A stretch of DNA of 64,000 nucleotides from Flavobacterium sp. LC2016-12 (GTDB taxonomy: Bacteria > Bacteroidota > Bacteroidia > Flavobacteriales > Flavobacteriaceae). The notes under the pieces were generated by a model. It was not told the DNA's origin. It did not search any database and saw only the letters and a list, made by a program, of their open reading frames with translations. The translations under genes were made by a program, and so were the position numbers. The number at the start of each line of letters is the position of its first letter. Positions within the stretch are counted from its first letter, which is position 1. This document shows, piece after piece, positions 7,416-16,644 of this stretch. Location of the stretch: positions 1 through 64,000 of the forward strand of contig NZ_JADKPT010000001.1 of NCBI RefSeq assembly GCF_015351595.1. The letters are read 5' to 3'.

Positions 7416-9815
7416 TTAGAATTTTAAAGTAACATTGGCTACCAACTGTCTTGTAGGCATCATGTTAGACCAGTAATCTGAGGTCCAATATTCTTTATTG
7501 GCAATATTGTTTAATTTTAAACCAATTCTGAATTTTTGCTTTTCATAAAAAACGGTAGCGTCCATTACGGTATATCCGTCTACGGTAAACGTGTTTTCGT
7601 CATTTGCATAACTGTCGCTTTGTGTATTTCCTCCAAAACCAAAACCAACACCTTTAATTTTTCCGTCTAATATTTTATAGCTCAACCAAAGATTGGCTAC
7701 ATTTTTTGGTGCCGCATAAGGCGTATTTCCTTTCATTTCGCCAGATGTATATTCGCTTTCATTATACCCGTACCCCATAATCACGTGGAAACCTCTAAAC
7801 GGATTCGCAATCAAATCTGCCTCAAAACCTTTACTGCTTTGTGTTCCGTCTTGCACAGGAAAAGTGTCTGTATAACGTACTTTGTCTTTTACTTTAATAT
7901 CGTAATAACTTAGAGTTCCGTTCAATTTTCCGCCTAATAATTCCACTTTTACACCACCCTCTAATTGATTGGCTTGTTCCAATTTAAATTTTACTGGCAC
8001 AGTCGGACTTTGGTCTGTTTCAGAGGGACCAACGTTTGTAAATCCGTTCATATAATTTCCAAAAACAGAAACTTTATTTTTTACGATTTGATACACTAAA
8101 CCCATCTTAGGAGAAAGAGCATCCTGATTGTATTTTTCAACTCGGTCTTCATAATGATCAAAACGTGCACTGGCCATTGCAATAAATCGATCCGTAAAAT
8201 TGATTACGTCAGACACGTAAACACTTGTAGTTCTTAAATCTCTATTGTTTAAAACCCATGGTTCGTCCATATCAGCAATCATTTGCTGATATTTTTCAAA
8301 ATTGATAAATGGAGCATCTCCGTTTATTGGCGTCAAAGGATTCCCTGCTGCTGCATCATACGAATTGATCATCCATCTGTTGTCGTTTGTACTTAAATAA
8401 GTATAATCTAATCCTAGTAAAAGTCTATTTTTCATACTTCCAATTTTGAAAGTTCCAATGAAGTTTTGCTGAATTTGACTTGTTTTAAAAACACTGTTCA
8501 CATTCATTAATCGACGCTGCAATAAAGGCAAAGCGTTAGCATCAGGATTATTGTTTATCAATAAGAATAAATAATTGGCTTTGTTGTTTGTAAATGCATT
8601 CGAAAAATTAGTCTGCGAAACCCATTGATCTGATAATTTATAAGTTGCTCTGGCAAAAATATTGGTCGTTTTAGCTTCAGATTGCAAATCATCCGTTGTA
8701 TATGATTTTTTGAAATCAAAATTCAGATCATTAAAACTTTTGTATGGAGAATTTTCAACATCTAAGTTTCCTAAGCCAGTATAGGTTGAATTTCGGCTTC
8801 CGCTATAGATTTCTACATCAACATCAAAAGTCAATCGGTCATTTACTAAATAAGTAAACGATGGCGCAATAATAAAAGTGCGGCTTTTGCCATAATCCTG
8901 CCATGTTTTTTGATTGTCTAAAGCGGCGTTGATTCTAAAAAGCATTGTTTTATCTTCATCGATAGCTGTATTAAAATCGATTGTTGTACGGCTTAAAGCC
9001 AAGCTTCCTGTTGTATAGCTAACTTCGCCTTTGGTAGCTTCAAATGGTTTTTTGGTAACTCTGTTTACAAGCCCTCCATAAGTCGTTAAAGTAGAGCCGA
9101 ATAAAGTAGCAGATGGTCCTTTGATCACTTCAATACTTTCTAAGTTTACAGGATCGCTCATGGTTACCCAGTTCGTACTCATTCCGTTGCGAATAGAACC
9201 GGCTGCCGAAGCACCGCTAAAACCACGCATTCTTAAACTTAATCCAACTCCTCCTGAACCCACACTTTGTGTTACATTACTTAATCCTGGCGCAGTTGTC
9301 AATGCGCTTCTAAAATCGACAGCAATTTGTTCCTGAAAAAGTTCTTTTGGGACTACAGTATAAACCTGCGGATTTTCAAGATTGCTGATTGGAAGTCTTG
9401 CTACATATTCACTTTTCTTTTCAGCGAATTTTTTAGCAGCTGAAACCACCACAACTTCCTGAAGCTCTTTTAAAGAAGATTCTAACTGAAAGGAAACATT
9501 TGCGGTTTCGTTTGCTGTTACAGTTACTGTTTGTTGAGCAGTTTTATGTCCCATCATATTAATTTCAATTTGATAGGTTCCAGCAGGTATTTTATGAAAA
9601 ATAAAAACACCATTTTCATCTGTTAGGGCTGATTTTTTTAGATCAGGAATTACCACATTTACAGAGCCGGCATTTTGATCATCTGCCGTAAGCACAGTTC
9701 CTTTTATAGAACCTTCATTTTGTTGTGCAAAAGTATTTGTAATTAAAAAGAAAAATAAGAGCTTGAGGTAAACTGGTTTACTCAACATTTTTTTTGATTT
9801 AGTTTTAAAAAACAT
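7416..9815 (-). CDS. TonB-dependent receptor with carboxypeptidase-regulatory-like domain
   Basis: A 799-residue outer-membrane receptor. The order is signal peptide (ending NTFAQ, about residue 30), an Ig-like carboxypeptidase-regulatory-like domain (GSIKGTVLTADDQ to about residue 112), TonB-box-like VVVSAAKK, plug (LRMRGFSG, IEVIKGPSATLFG), then a barrel ending LVANVTLKF. The plug style is that of ferric-siderophore receptors. It is first in an operon with the PepSY and esterase genes and divergent from an AraC gene. The intergenic tandem 21-bp repeats (9884-9925) lie just upstream of a -7 box at 9857-9864. An ATG at 9788 (MLSKPVY) is an alternative start. Confidence 0.92.
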   Translation of the reverse strand: MFFKTKSKKMLSKPVYLKLLFFFLITNTFAQQNEGSIKGTVLTADDQNAGSVNVVIPDLKKSALTDENGVFIFHKIPAGTYQIEINMMGHKTAQQTVTVTANETANVSFQLESSLKELQEVVVVSAAKKFAEKKSEYVARLPISNLENPQVYTVVPKELFQEQIAVDFRSALTTAPGLSNVTQSVGSGGVGLSLRMRGFSGASAAGSIRNGMSTNWVTMSDPVNLESIEVIKGPSATLFGSTLTTYGGLVNRVTKKPFEATKGEVSYTTGSLALSRTTIDFNTAIDEDKTMLFRINAALDNQKTWQDYGKSRTFIIAPSFTYLVNDRLTFDVDVEIYSGSRNSTYTGLGNLDVENSPYKSFNDLNFDFKKSYTTDDLQSEAKTTNIFARATYKLSDQWVSQTNFSNAFTNNKANYLFLLINNNPDANALPLLQRRLMNVNSVFKTSQIQQNFIGTFKIGSMKNRLLLGLDYTYLSTNDNRWMINSYDAAAGNPLTPINGDAPFINFEKYQQMIADMDEPWVLNNRDLRTTSVYVSDVINFTDRFIAMASARFDHYEDRVEKYNQDALSPKMGLVYQIVKNKVSVFGNYMNGFTNVGPSETDQSPTVPVKFKLEQANQLEGGVKVELLGGKLNGTLSYYDIKVKDKVRYTDTFPVQDGTQSSKGFEADLIANPFRGFHVIMGYGYNESEYTSGEMKGNTPYAAPKNVANLWLSYKILDGKIKGVGFGFGGNTQSDSYANDENTFTVDGYTVMDATVFYEKQKFRIGLKLNNIANKEYWTSDYWSNMMPTRQLVANVTLKF

Positions 9816-9856
9816 TCTATTTTTATTTAGATTGGTTATAAATTGTTAATTTTACG

Positions 9857-9864
9857 CAAAAGTA
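9857..9864 (-). promoter_or_regulatory. Candidate -7 box of the receptor-PepSY-esterase operon
   Basis: Minus-strand TACTTTTG matches TAnnTTTG, 41 bp before the receptor start. No TTTG is seen at -33; that place is occupied by the first 21-bp repeat, which suggests an activator-dependent promoter. Confidence 0.5.
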
Positions 9865-9883
9865 ATATGTTAATAAAAACATA

Positions 9884-9925
9884 ATAAACGCAAAAAGGAT
9901 TTTTATAAACGCAAAAGGGATTTAT
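9884..9925. promoter_or_regulatory. Tandem 21-bp operator candidate for the AraC regulator
   Basis: Two adjacent copies of a 21-bp unit beginning ATAAACGCAAAA, at 9884-9904 and 9905-9925, are identical at 19 of 21 positions. The 21-bp period equals two helical turns, as expected for an AraC-family activator contacting one DNA face. A partial third copy (ACGCAAAA) overlaps the -7 box at 9857-9864. The site lies between the receptor operon and the divergent regulator gene. Confidence 0.6.
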
Positions 9926-10001
9926 TTGATATTATCTAATAATTAGATGGTTATGAGTTTGTAAGATGCATTTGTATAAGAGATAAATAAAAGAGACGGC
10001 A

Positions 10002-10988
10002 ATGAAAACAATGATGAGAAGCGACATTTTTAAAAAAGAATTAGTGGTTGTAAACGATCCGATTCGGTTTAATAAAGAAGATCTTATCGAAAAGAAAATC
10101 AATTATAATCATAAGGGAATTGTTGGAATTATTACTGATATTATGCTGGATGGTGTTCATGTCGTATCCAGGGATTTAACAATAGAGAAAGAATATTCAA
10201 TTGAAGTAGAACATGATTTCTCGTTTGTAAAGTTGCATATCGAAATAGAAGGCGATAATGAATATTGTCCTGAAAATTCTTCTGAAAGGGGGATATATAT
10301 TCCGCAAGGGCATTATAATTTGTTTTATCTGCCGAAAATTAAAGGTGTTTTAAATTATCGTACCAAAAGAAGAAGAACGCTCGAAATCACTTTTACAGAA
10401 GAATATTTACAACAATTATTTTATCCGAATTTAAGTGCCACGATTCCGTTATTAGCGCAAGCTATTACGAATCAAACTTCTTATGTAATGTGGGAAGCCA
10501 GTAAAAGTATTCCGCCTAAATTGAATGTTTTGATTGAAGATATTTTGCAGTGTAATTATTCAGGAAATATCAAGAAAGCCTTTTTAGAATCCAAAATAGT
10601 AGAGATACTTTCTTATCTATTTACGATTATAAATGAAGAGGAAAATACTAAAGTGACTAGTGAATTAAGTGCCTGTGATTATGTGAAAATTCTTGAAGTA
10701 GAAAATATTCTCAAAACACAATTTAAAGAAAAACATACGCTGGCAAGTATTGCGACTCAGGTCGGTTTGAATAATTTTAAAATCAAAAAATATTTTAAAA
10801 TGGTATTTAATACAACGGTATTTAATTATCTCACGCAAGTAAGAATGGAATATGCAAAACAATTAATCTTAGAAAAAGAATATCCGATTTGTGTAGTTTC
10901 TGAAGAATTGGGTTATAAAAATCCACATCATTTTACAGTGGCTTTCAAAAAAACTTTTGGCTATTTGCCAAGTAAACTAAAAAATTAA
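10002..10988 (+). CDS. AraC-family regulator, PchR-like
   Basis: A 328-residue regulator. The C-terminal 100 residues form a double helix-turn-helix of the AraC type (HTLASIATQVGLNNFKIKKY, then YPICVVSEELGYKNPHHFTVAFKKTFG). The N-terminal 200 residues have no classical cupin signature I can name but match the general layout of PchR-type regulators that sense ferric siderophores. It is divergent from the receptor-PepSY-esterase operon and convergent with a third receptor gene. The start at 10002 (MKTMMRS) has in-frame alternatives at 10011 and 10014. It likely activates the flanking receptor genes when the siderophore is present. Confidence 0.85.
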   Translation: MKTMMRSDIFKKELVVVNDPIRFNKEDLIEKKINYNHKGIVGIITDIMLDGVHVVSRDLTIEKEYSIEVEHDFSFVKLHIEIEGDNEYCPENSSERGIYIPQGHYNLFYLPKIKGVLNYRTKRRRTLEITFTEEYLQQLFYPNLSATIPLLAQAITNQTSYVMWEASKSIPPKLNVLIEDILQCNYSGNIKKAFLESKIVEILSYLFTIINEEENTKVTSELSACDYVKILEVENILKTQFKEKHTLASIATQVGLNNFKIKKYFKMVFNTTVFNYLTQVRMEYAKQLILEKEYPICVVSEELGYKNPHHFTVAFKKTFGYLPSKLKN

Positions 10989-11019
10989 AAGGGACTAATT
11001 TTTAAAATTAGTCCCTTTT
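10987..11019. terminator. Bidirectional terminator between AraC and receptor genes
   Basis: A near-perfect stem AAAAGGGACTAATTTT / AAAATTAGTCCCTTTT between two convergent genes, with A and T tracts on the two sides so it can serve both strands. Confidence 0.85.
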
Positions 11020-11044
11020 TCGAGTTTTAAAAGTAGTGTAATAT

Positions 11045-13474
11045 TTAAAATTTATAAGTAAAACTTGCCACAGCATTTCTAGGTTTTTGCGGATTTAAAG
11101 TAGACCATCCACCATTAAAATAATCTTTATTGGTAATATTATTAATGTTTAAAGCAACTCGGAATTTATTTGTATTATAAAAAAGAGCTCCATTAATAAC
11201 AGTGTACTCAGGTAAAACAAATTTGCCGGTTACAGAGCTATCCAAAATAGCATTTTCACTTGCATAATTTCCACCAAAACCAAGACCGAAATTTTCTAAA
11301 GCACCCTCATCAAATTTATAAGTTGCCCAAAGGTTAACTAAATTTTTCGGACCCGACCAGAAAGGCCTTTTTCCTTGTTCCAGCCAAACATTTCCTTCGT
11401 CTCCTTGTGTAATTTCACTGTCATTATAGCTATAGCCCGCAATAATACTTAAACCTTTTATTGGGGAGGCATTCAAATCAATTTCAAATCCCTTGCTTCT
11501 GGCTTCTCCGCCTTGCGCACTGTACATAGGATTACTGGTTACCAAATTGGCAACGTTAATATCATAATAACTAATAGTTCCGGTTAATTTATCTGAAAAA
11601 AGATCAGCTTTTACTCCAAATTCTAATTGATTGGCATGTTCCGGTTCAAAAGTTTGAGTTCCTATTATATTTCCGTCATCATCATAATTCACGCCAGGAG
11701 CGATATTTCTGAAACCATTCATATAATTAGCAAAAACAGATAATTTGTCCTGAATTGGCTGGTAAACTAATCCAAATTTTGGAGATAAAGCAGTTTGTGT
11801 ATAATCGTCGTCATCAGCATTTGCATCTCCTTCAGTATCAAAATAATCAACTCTCAAACTTGCCATTGCTAATAATTTTGGCGTAATATTTAACACATCA
11901 GAAGCATAAGCACTGTAAGTCGCGTCTTGTGGATTGTAATTTCCGGCTGGCTCATTTGCCAAAAGCTGATCAACAGATGTTTGAGTCAGGAAATTTGGTG
12001 CATCTTCATCAAATTGTCTTACTTCCCCTTGTGCCGTAATATTGTATAATTTTCCATATCCTGAACCTCCATACATTACATTTCGATCAAAATAATCTAA
12101 ACCAACAACCAAACGATTACGCATTTGTCCGATTTTGAAATCTCCTATAAAATTTTGTTGAATATCAGTTGTAGCAGTTTGTGATTGCTCTTTTGTTATC
12201 CAAAATCCAAAATCACCATTTCCATCTTCATTATCATAAATATAAGAGTAATATCCTCTTGATTTTGATGAGCTACGTGATAAAACAGTCTGCGAGGTCC
12301 ATTGATCAGAAATCTTATAAGTCATTAAACCCTGCAAACTAAATCTCGGATTTTTCATTGCCAAATCATTACTGTAAAAAGACAAATCAGTGTTATAATT
12401 TAATTCATCTAAATTGGCAAATTGGAATGGTGTGTCTCTTCCTAAAAACAGCATTGAAGGCGTTGTTTTTTCTTCCTGCATGAATTCAGTATTAATAAGG
12501 AAAGACAATTTATCATTTACTTTATAAGACAGGGAAGGAGCTACAAAAAGCGAAGTACGAAATCCTGCATCCTGAAAACTATTTTCTGTTTGGTAAGCAG
12601 CATTTACTCTGAAGGCGATATTATCAGCATCATCAAGAGGTGCATTAACATCAAGAGTAACTCGGTTTAAACCAAAACTCCCCACTATATAAGAAGCTTC
12701 ACCGCCAAAACCACTATATGGTTTTTTAGTAACGGTATTGATAAGTCCTCCGTAACTTACCAAACTACTTCCGAATAAAGTTCCCGATGGACCTTTGATT
12801 ACTTCAATTCTTTCAATATTTGAAGGGTCTAAACTTCCATTTGTTAAACCAGGCAATCCGTTTACAATATTGGCCTGAACTTCAAAACCGCGCAAAGAAT
12901 AATAAGAACCACCATCGCCACCGCGGCCTGTAGATTCCCATAATTTCTGGATTCCAGGTACGTTTTTCAAAGCATCTTCATAATTAGTAATCGCTTGCTC
13001 TTTCATTAATTCAGATGAAACGATGTTGTAAACCTGTGGATTCTCAACGTTTTTCAAAGGCATTTTAGAAACATAAGTACTTTGTTTCGGGAAAGCTTTG
13101 CCTCGGTTACTGGTAATGATAACTTCTTTTAATTGTTTGTTAGAAACTTTCAATTGCAAATTAAGTATAGAAGTTTCATTGGTTGAAACAGTAACTTCTT
13201 GTTCCAGAGTTTCGTAACCTGTTAAAGAAACTTGTACAGTATAAGTATTTGGTTTTACTCTGTTGAATTCAAATGCACCATCTTCATTGCTAATAGTTCC
13301 ATATTTTGAATTTTTAAGAATAATATTAACTCCAACTGCCAGTTCTCCATCAGAAGTTGTAATGGTTCCTTTGATTTTTCCGAAGTTTTGCTGGGCAAAA
13401 ATAGTATTTGTTAAAATGAGAAATAAACAGCTTATAGCAAAAATGAGCCTTTTATTGTGGTTTAAGTAATTCAT
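11045..13474 (-). CDS. TonB-dependent receptor with carboxypeptidase-regulatory-like domain
   Basis: An 809-residue outer-membrane receptor closely related in plan to the 7416-9815 protein. It has a signal peptide ending IFAQ (about residue 28), a carboxypeptidase-regulatory-like domain (GKIKGTITTSDGE), TonB-box-like EVIITSNRG, a plug with KNVPGIQKL, YSLRGFEVQ and IEVIKGPSGTLFG, and a barrel ending VASFTYKF. The shared pattern LxNxENPQVY before the plug shows that the two receptors are paralogs. It ends facing the AraC gene with a bidirectional terminator between. The 21-bp repeats seen before the other receptor are not obvious upstream of this one. Confidence 0.92.
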   Translation of the reverse strand: MNYLNHNKRLIFAISCLFLILTNTIFAQQNFGKIKGTITTSDGELAVGVNIILKNSKYGTISNEDGAFEFNRVKPNTYTVQVSLTGYETLEQEVTVSTNETSILNLQLKVSNKQLKEVIITSNRGKAFPKQSTYVSKMPLKNVENPQVYNIVSSELMKEQAITNYEDALKNVPGIQKLWESTGRGGDGGSYYSLRGFEVQANIVNGLPGLTNGSLDPSNIERIEVIKGPSGTLFGSSLVSYGGLINTVTKKPYSGFGGEASYIVGSFGLNRVTLDVNAPLDDADNIAFRVNAAYQTENSFQDAGFRTSLFVAPSLSYKVNDKLSFLINTEFMQEEKTTPSMLFLGRDTPFQFANLDELNYNTDLSFYSNDLAMKNPRFSLQGLMTYKISDQWTSQTVLSRSSSKSRGYYSYIYDNEDGNGDFGFWITKEQSQTATTDIQQNFIGDFKIGQMRNRLVVGLDYFDRNVMYGGSGYGKLYNITAQGEVRQFDEDAPNFLTQTSVDQLLANEPAGNYNPQDATYSAYASDVLNITPKLLAMASLRVDYFDTEGDANADDDDYTQTALSPKFGLVYQPIQDKLSVFANYMNGFRNIAPGVNYDDDGNIIGTQTFEPEHANQLEFGVKADLFSDKLTGTISYYDINVANLVTSNPMYSAQGGEARSKGFEIDLNASPIKGLSIIAGYSYNDSEITQGDEGNVWLEQGKRPFWSGPKNLVNLWATYKFDEGALENFGLGFGGNYASENAILDSSVTGKFVLPEYTVINGALFYNTNKFRVALNINNITNKDYFNGGWSTLNPQKPRNAVASFTYKF

Positions 13475-13717
13475 GATTTTTCTTTTTTTTGGTTAATTCG
13501 CATTGTTATTATTTAGAATAAATAAAAACAGTGTAAATGTAAAAATTAATCTTTCCTTAACAAATATTATTTTACTTGATTTGATATACTTTTTGTTATA
13601 TAATTGTTGATTTGTTTTTTTTGAATATGGTTATTTGAATTTTATTGAAAAACCACTGAAAGGGTAGAAGTTCCTTTTTAAAAGCCTTAATTTTGCATTC
13701 TGTAAAAAGCAAACTTC

Positions 13718-14878
13718 ATGATTTTACCGTTCCTCAAGAAAATACAAAATACTCCACAAGGATTTCGTTTAGCCAATACTGTCTTTTTTTTCCTTTCTGG
13801 TTTTGGATATTCTTCCTGGGTATCGCGAATTCCACATATACAGGCAGAATTGCATTTATCTGAAGCCCAATTTGGAGCTGTTTTATTTGCTTTTCCAATT
13901 GGTTTGATGCTGACAATGCCTTTTACCGGAATGCTATTAAATAAATACAGCAGTCGTTATATTATGTTGTTAGGAGCAGTCATGTTTAATATTGCCTTGG
14001 CTTTACCGGGGTTAGTGGCTTTTGTGTGGCAGTTGGTTATCGTGCTTTTAATTTTTGGAGCTTCTCGTAATATTTTTAATTTATCGATTAATGCACAATC
14101 ACTAGAGGTTCAAAAACTATATCCAAAATCGATCATAACGCGTTTTCATGCGGTTTGGAGTATTGCTGTTTTTTCAGGAGCTGGTGTTGGTTATGTAATG
14201 GTTACACAGCATATTGCCCCATCACATCATTTATTGGGTGTTAGTGTTTTCATGATGGCTCTTACTTTCTGTTTCTATCCCATGAGTATTCATAATGAGC
14301 CGGTACCTGTTAAGAAGAAGTTCTTTTCGATGCCGGAAAAAAACCTTGTCAAGTTTGCCATGATCTGTTTTGTATCAATGGCTTGCGAGAACACCATGTA
14401 CGATTGGAGCGGTATTTATTTTAAAAATATCCTACATGCTTCTCCAAAGTTAACCAGTGCGGCGTTTGTGTTTTTTGCAACAGCAGTAACTTTAGGACGT
14501 TTGTTTGGAGATTATGGTGTAATGAAATTTGGTACGAAACGAATTCTGTTTTATAGTGGTATTTTGATCACTGCAGGATTTGGAATCTGTTTTATTCTAC
14601 CGTACGCTTACCCAACTATTTTTGGTTATGTTTTGATTGGAGTAGGTGTTTCCTGCGTGGTTCCGCTGGTATTTGCTATCGCCGGCAGATCATCAAAATT
14701 AAGCAGCGGTTCTGCCTTAACTTCTATATCTACTGTTGGTTATCTTGGGTTTTTGCTTGTGCCGCCAATGGTGGGTTTTATCTCTGAATATCTAAGTATG
14801 AAATGGGCGTTTTTAATAATGGCGCTTTTAGGAATACTGATGATTTTTATGGTGAATAAGATTGGGGAAAACGAGTAA
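13718..14878 (+). CDS. MFS transporter (YbjJ-like)
   Basis: A 386-residue polytopic membrane protein with about 12 helices. The start RLANTVFFFLSGFGYSSWVS and the segment GLMLTMPFTGMLLNKYSSR (between helices 2 and 3) resemble the YbjJ-type branch of the major facilitator superfamily. The length is normal. It stands alone, divergent from the third receptor with a 243-bp gap. The substrate is unknown. Confidence 0.82.
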   Translation: MILPFLKKIQNTPQGFRLANTVFFFLSGFGYSSWVSRIPHIQAELHLSEAQFGAVLFAFPIGLMLTMPFTGMLLNKYSSRYIMLLGAVMFNIALALPGLVAFVWQLVIVLLIFGASRNIFNLSINAQSLEVQKLYPKSIITRFHAVWSIAVFSGAGVGYVMVTQHIAPSHHLLGVSVFMMALTFCFYPMSIHNEPVPVKKKFFSMPEKNLVKFAMICFVSMACENTMYDWSGIYFKNILHASPKLTSAAFVFFATAVTLGRLFGDYGVMKFGTKRILFYSGILITAGFGICFILPYAYPTIFGYVLIGVGVSCVVPLVFAIAGRSSKLSSGSALTSISTVGYLGFLLVPPMVGFISEYLSMKWAFLIMALLGILMIFMVNKIGENE

Positions 14879-14879
14879 T

Positions 14880-14913
14880 TTTTGAGTTGCTAAGATTCTA
14901 AGGTTCTGAGGTT
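14880..14913. repeat. CTAAG/TTCTGAG dispersed intergenic repeat
   Basis: The sequence GCTAAGATTCTAAGGTTCTG and its continuation belong to the same family as the long arms at 36933-37260. Here only one arm is present, in the gap between two convergent genes. Confidence 0.55.
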
Positions 14914-15426
14914 CTAAGTTTTTTTAAGAATTTTTTCTTTCAATCTTCTATCATGTTTCCGACTACATATTTTGCTATTTAATATCCAATAAATAACATA
15001 TCCCAACACAAGAGTCATCATTACAGAAAATATATTTACTCCACACAAATAATAAATTAAAGCTAGTAAACTTATTATAAAGATTTCTATGTAATAAGTT
15101 TCTTTTTCGGCATTGCGTTGCTTTATTATCATAATATTTCCACGTCTTTTTCCAATTCTTTCAACTACTTTTTTGGTTATTTTATCTACGCTGTAAAATT
15201 TATCACGATCAGGGAATGTAAAGCAAATTTCAAATTCGAGTTCGAGCCTGTCCATAAATTGATTATATTTTTTAACTCCTTTAAAAGAATTTTTAATATT
15301 ATCTTTTTGGTGTGGTGGAAAAGTAAGGAAATCTAGAAAATGAGATTCTTCGAAATATAAATCGGGTCTCTGTCTTTCTTCTTTAAAGATTTCTAGAATT
15401 TTTTCTTTTATTTCGATGTCACTCAT
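14914..15426 (-). CDS. Small membrane protein of unknown function
   Basis: A 170-residue protein not recognised. The first 100 or so residues are soluble and charged; two hydrophobic segments follow (about residues 110-150, LLALIYYLCGVNIF and VMMTLVLGYVIYWI), and the end is basic. It is the last gene of a three-gene run, starting 8 bp after the preceding stop, so it is probably co-transcribed with it. Confidence 0.6.
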   Translation of the reverse strand: MSDIEIKEKILEIFKEERQRPDLYFEESHFLDFLTFPPHQKDNIKNSFKGVKKYNQFMDRLELEFEICFTFPDRDKFYSVDKITKKVVERIGKRRGNIMIIKQRNAEKETYYIEIFIISLLALIYYLCGVNIFSVMMTLVLGYVIYWILNSKICSRKHDRRLKEKILKKT

Positions 15427-15434
15427 TATTTTTT

Positions 15435-15905
15435 TTATTTCTTTTTCTTGTTTTCAAATGCACCAATCATTTCACTCAAAAGCTTTGCTTCCTCATTTGT
15501 AATTCTATTTTCTTGCTCAGCTGGAACAATGATATCAATGACATATTCGTATTCTATTTTGTTATTTATTTTGCCACGTTTCAAAACTTTAGTCAGTTTA
15601 TCTTCACGGACATAATCTAAATTTTGATTTTTTATTTCTTTCCAAAAATATTCAACGTATTCTCCTGAACATTCTTGGAAACGAGTAAATACTTCTTCAA
15701 TTAGGTATCTTAAAGATGCTATTTTTTTGTACCGGGGCTCAGGATTAAGCGCAAAATCTTTTCTTTCATGATAATTTGTTATTACATGGAGAAATGTTTT
15801 TTCATCCCAATTATAAGGGGGGAATTTTCTAAAAGCCTCAATAGCAATGTCAACGGCTTTAGATAGTTTTAAAGCTTCAGTTTCGTAATCTGCTCTTTGT
15901 TTCAT
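15435..15905 (-). CDS. Hypothetical cytoplasmic protein
   Basis: A 156-residue soluble, charged protein without a signal peptide or a recognised domain. It is mostly helical by composition, with a lysine-rich end. It starts 7 bp after the stop of the upstream lipoprotein gene and ends 8 bp before the next, so the three genes form a tight unit. Confidence 0.6.
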   Translation of the reverse strand: MKQRADYETEALKLSKAVDIAIEAFRKFPPYNWDEKTFLHVITNYHERKDFALNPEPRYKKIASLRYLIEEVFTRFQECSGEYVEYFWKEIKNQNLDYVREDKLTKVLKRGKINNKIEYEYVIDIIVPAEQENRITNEEAKLLSEMIGAFENKKKK

Positions 15906-15912
15906 GAAAATT

Positions 15913-16389
15913 CTACTTCTTAGTCATAACAAACTTCTCCGTCGTCATCTTCCCTTGCAAATTCCCTGAAATTTCAGCAGTCAAAGTATTATTTGCTCCT
16001 TTTGAATACGTGATTTTTTGTGGATAATCATGTGATGGATTTTCGAAAACCAATTTGTTTTCATTTTCTGTAGTCGAACCAAAATCGATGGCTTTATCAT
16101 TGTTTTGTCCGTTTACTGTTGCGCTGTACAATAACATTTCGCCTTTTTGAGCTAAGATTATTTTTTCAGCATGCAAAGTGTCGTTGTTTTTAATGAAATA
16201 AGAAGTCGCACTGAAAGTACTGTCGTTTATTTTTTGCCAGCTTTCTGTCAAAACACCGTCTTCTGATTTGTTTTCCCAGGTACCAATAAGCCAGTCGGCC
16301 AGTTTAATTTTATCTTTCTCAACTGTTTCTGCTTTTTTGCAAGAGACAACGGCTAATAAAACAAGTAGAAGAGTGGTTTTTTGAAACAT
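15913..16389 (-). CDS. DUF6265-like lipoprotein
   Basis: A 158-residue predicted lipoprotein: hydrophobic leader with the lipobox-like LLAVVSC (Cys at about residue 17). The core LADWLIGTWENKSEDGVLTESW and FENPSHDYPQKITY fit the DUF6265 pattern, a small calycin-like beta-barrel of unknown role. It is first in a three-gene unit; a long inverted repeat of the CACGCAGATT family lies upstream at 16492-16589. Confidence 0.7.
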   Translation of the reverse strand: MFQKTTLLLVLLAVVSCKKAETVEKDKIKLADWLIGTWENKSEDGVLTESWQKINDSTFSATSYFIKNNDTLHAEKIILAQKGEMLLYSATVNGQNNDKAIDFGSTTENENKLVFENPSHDYPQKITYSKGANNTLTAEISGNLQGKMTTEKFVMTKK

Positions 16390-16491
16390 TTTTTTTGGTT
16401 TTAGGTATTAAATAGTGGTACTAAAGTATGAAAAAAAAGCTTACCACAACTCAACCGAAGGGAATAGGTGAATCAGATTCAATAATTTTTA

Positions 16492-16589
16492 TTTCACGCA
16501 GATTCTGCAGATTTAGGCAGATTAATTTTGATTTTAAAATATATAAATCTGCGCACATCTGCTTAAATCTTTTTTAAATCTGCGTGAAA
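16492..16589. repeat. CACGCAGATT-family nested inverted repeat
   Basis: Arms TTTCACGCAGATT and AATCTGCGTGAAA flank smaller CTGCAGATTTAGGCAG-type arms. The element fills the gap after the minus-strand topoisomerase gene and could end its transcript. The same family recurs near 19120-19185, 59345-59430 and 60410-60512. Confidence 0.7.
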
Positions 16590-16644
16590 CAAAAAAGCAC
16601 TTTAATCCTTGATCCCGATAGCTATCGGAAGTGGCCAAAAAACT

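Noticed and set aside
9121..9336. Plus-strand 71-residue frame inside the receptor gene
   Set aside because: It is antisense to a well-supported TonB receptor and has no independent features.
13475..13717. Copy of the 21-bp operator upstream of the third receptor
   Set aside because: Only loose similarity (AAACCACTGAAAGGG) was seen, not enough to call a site.
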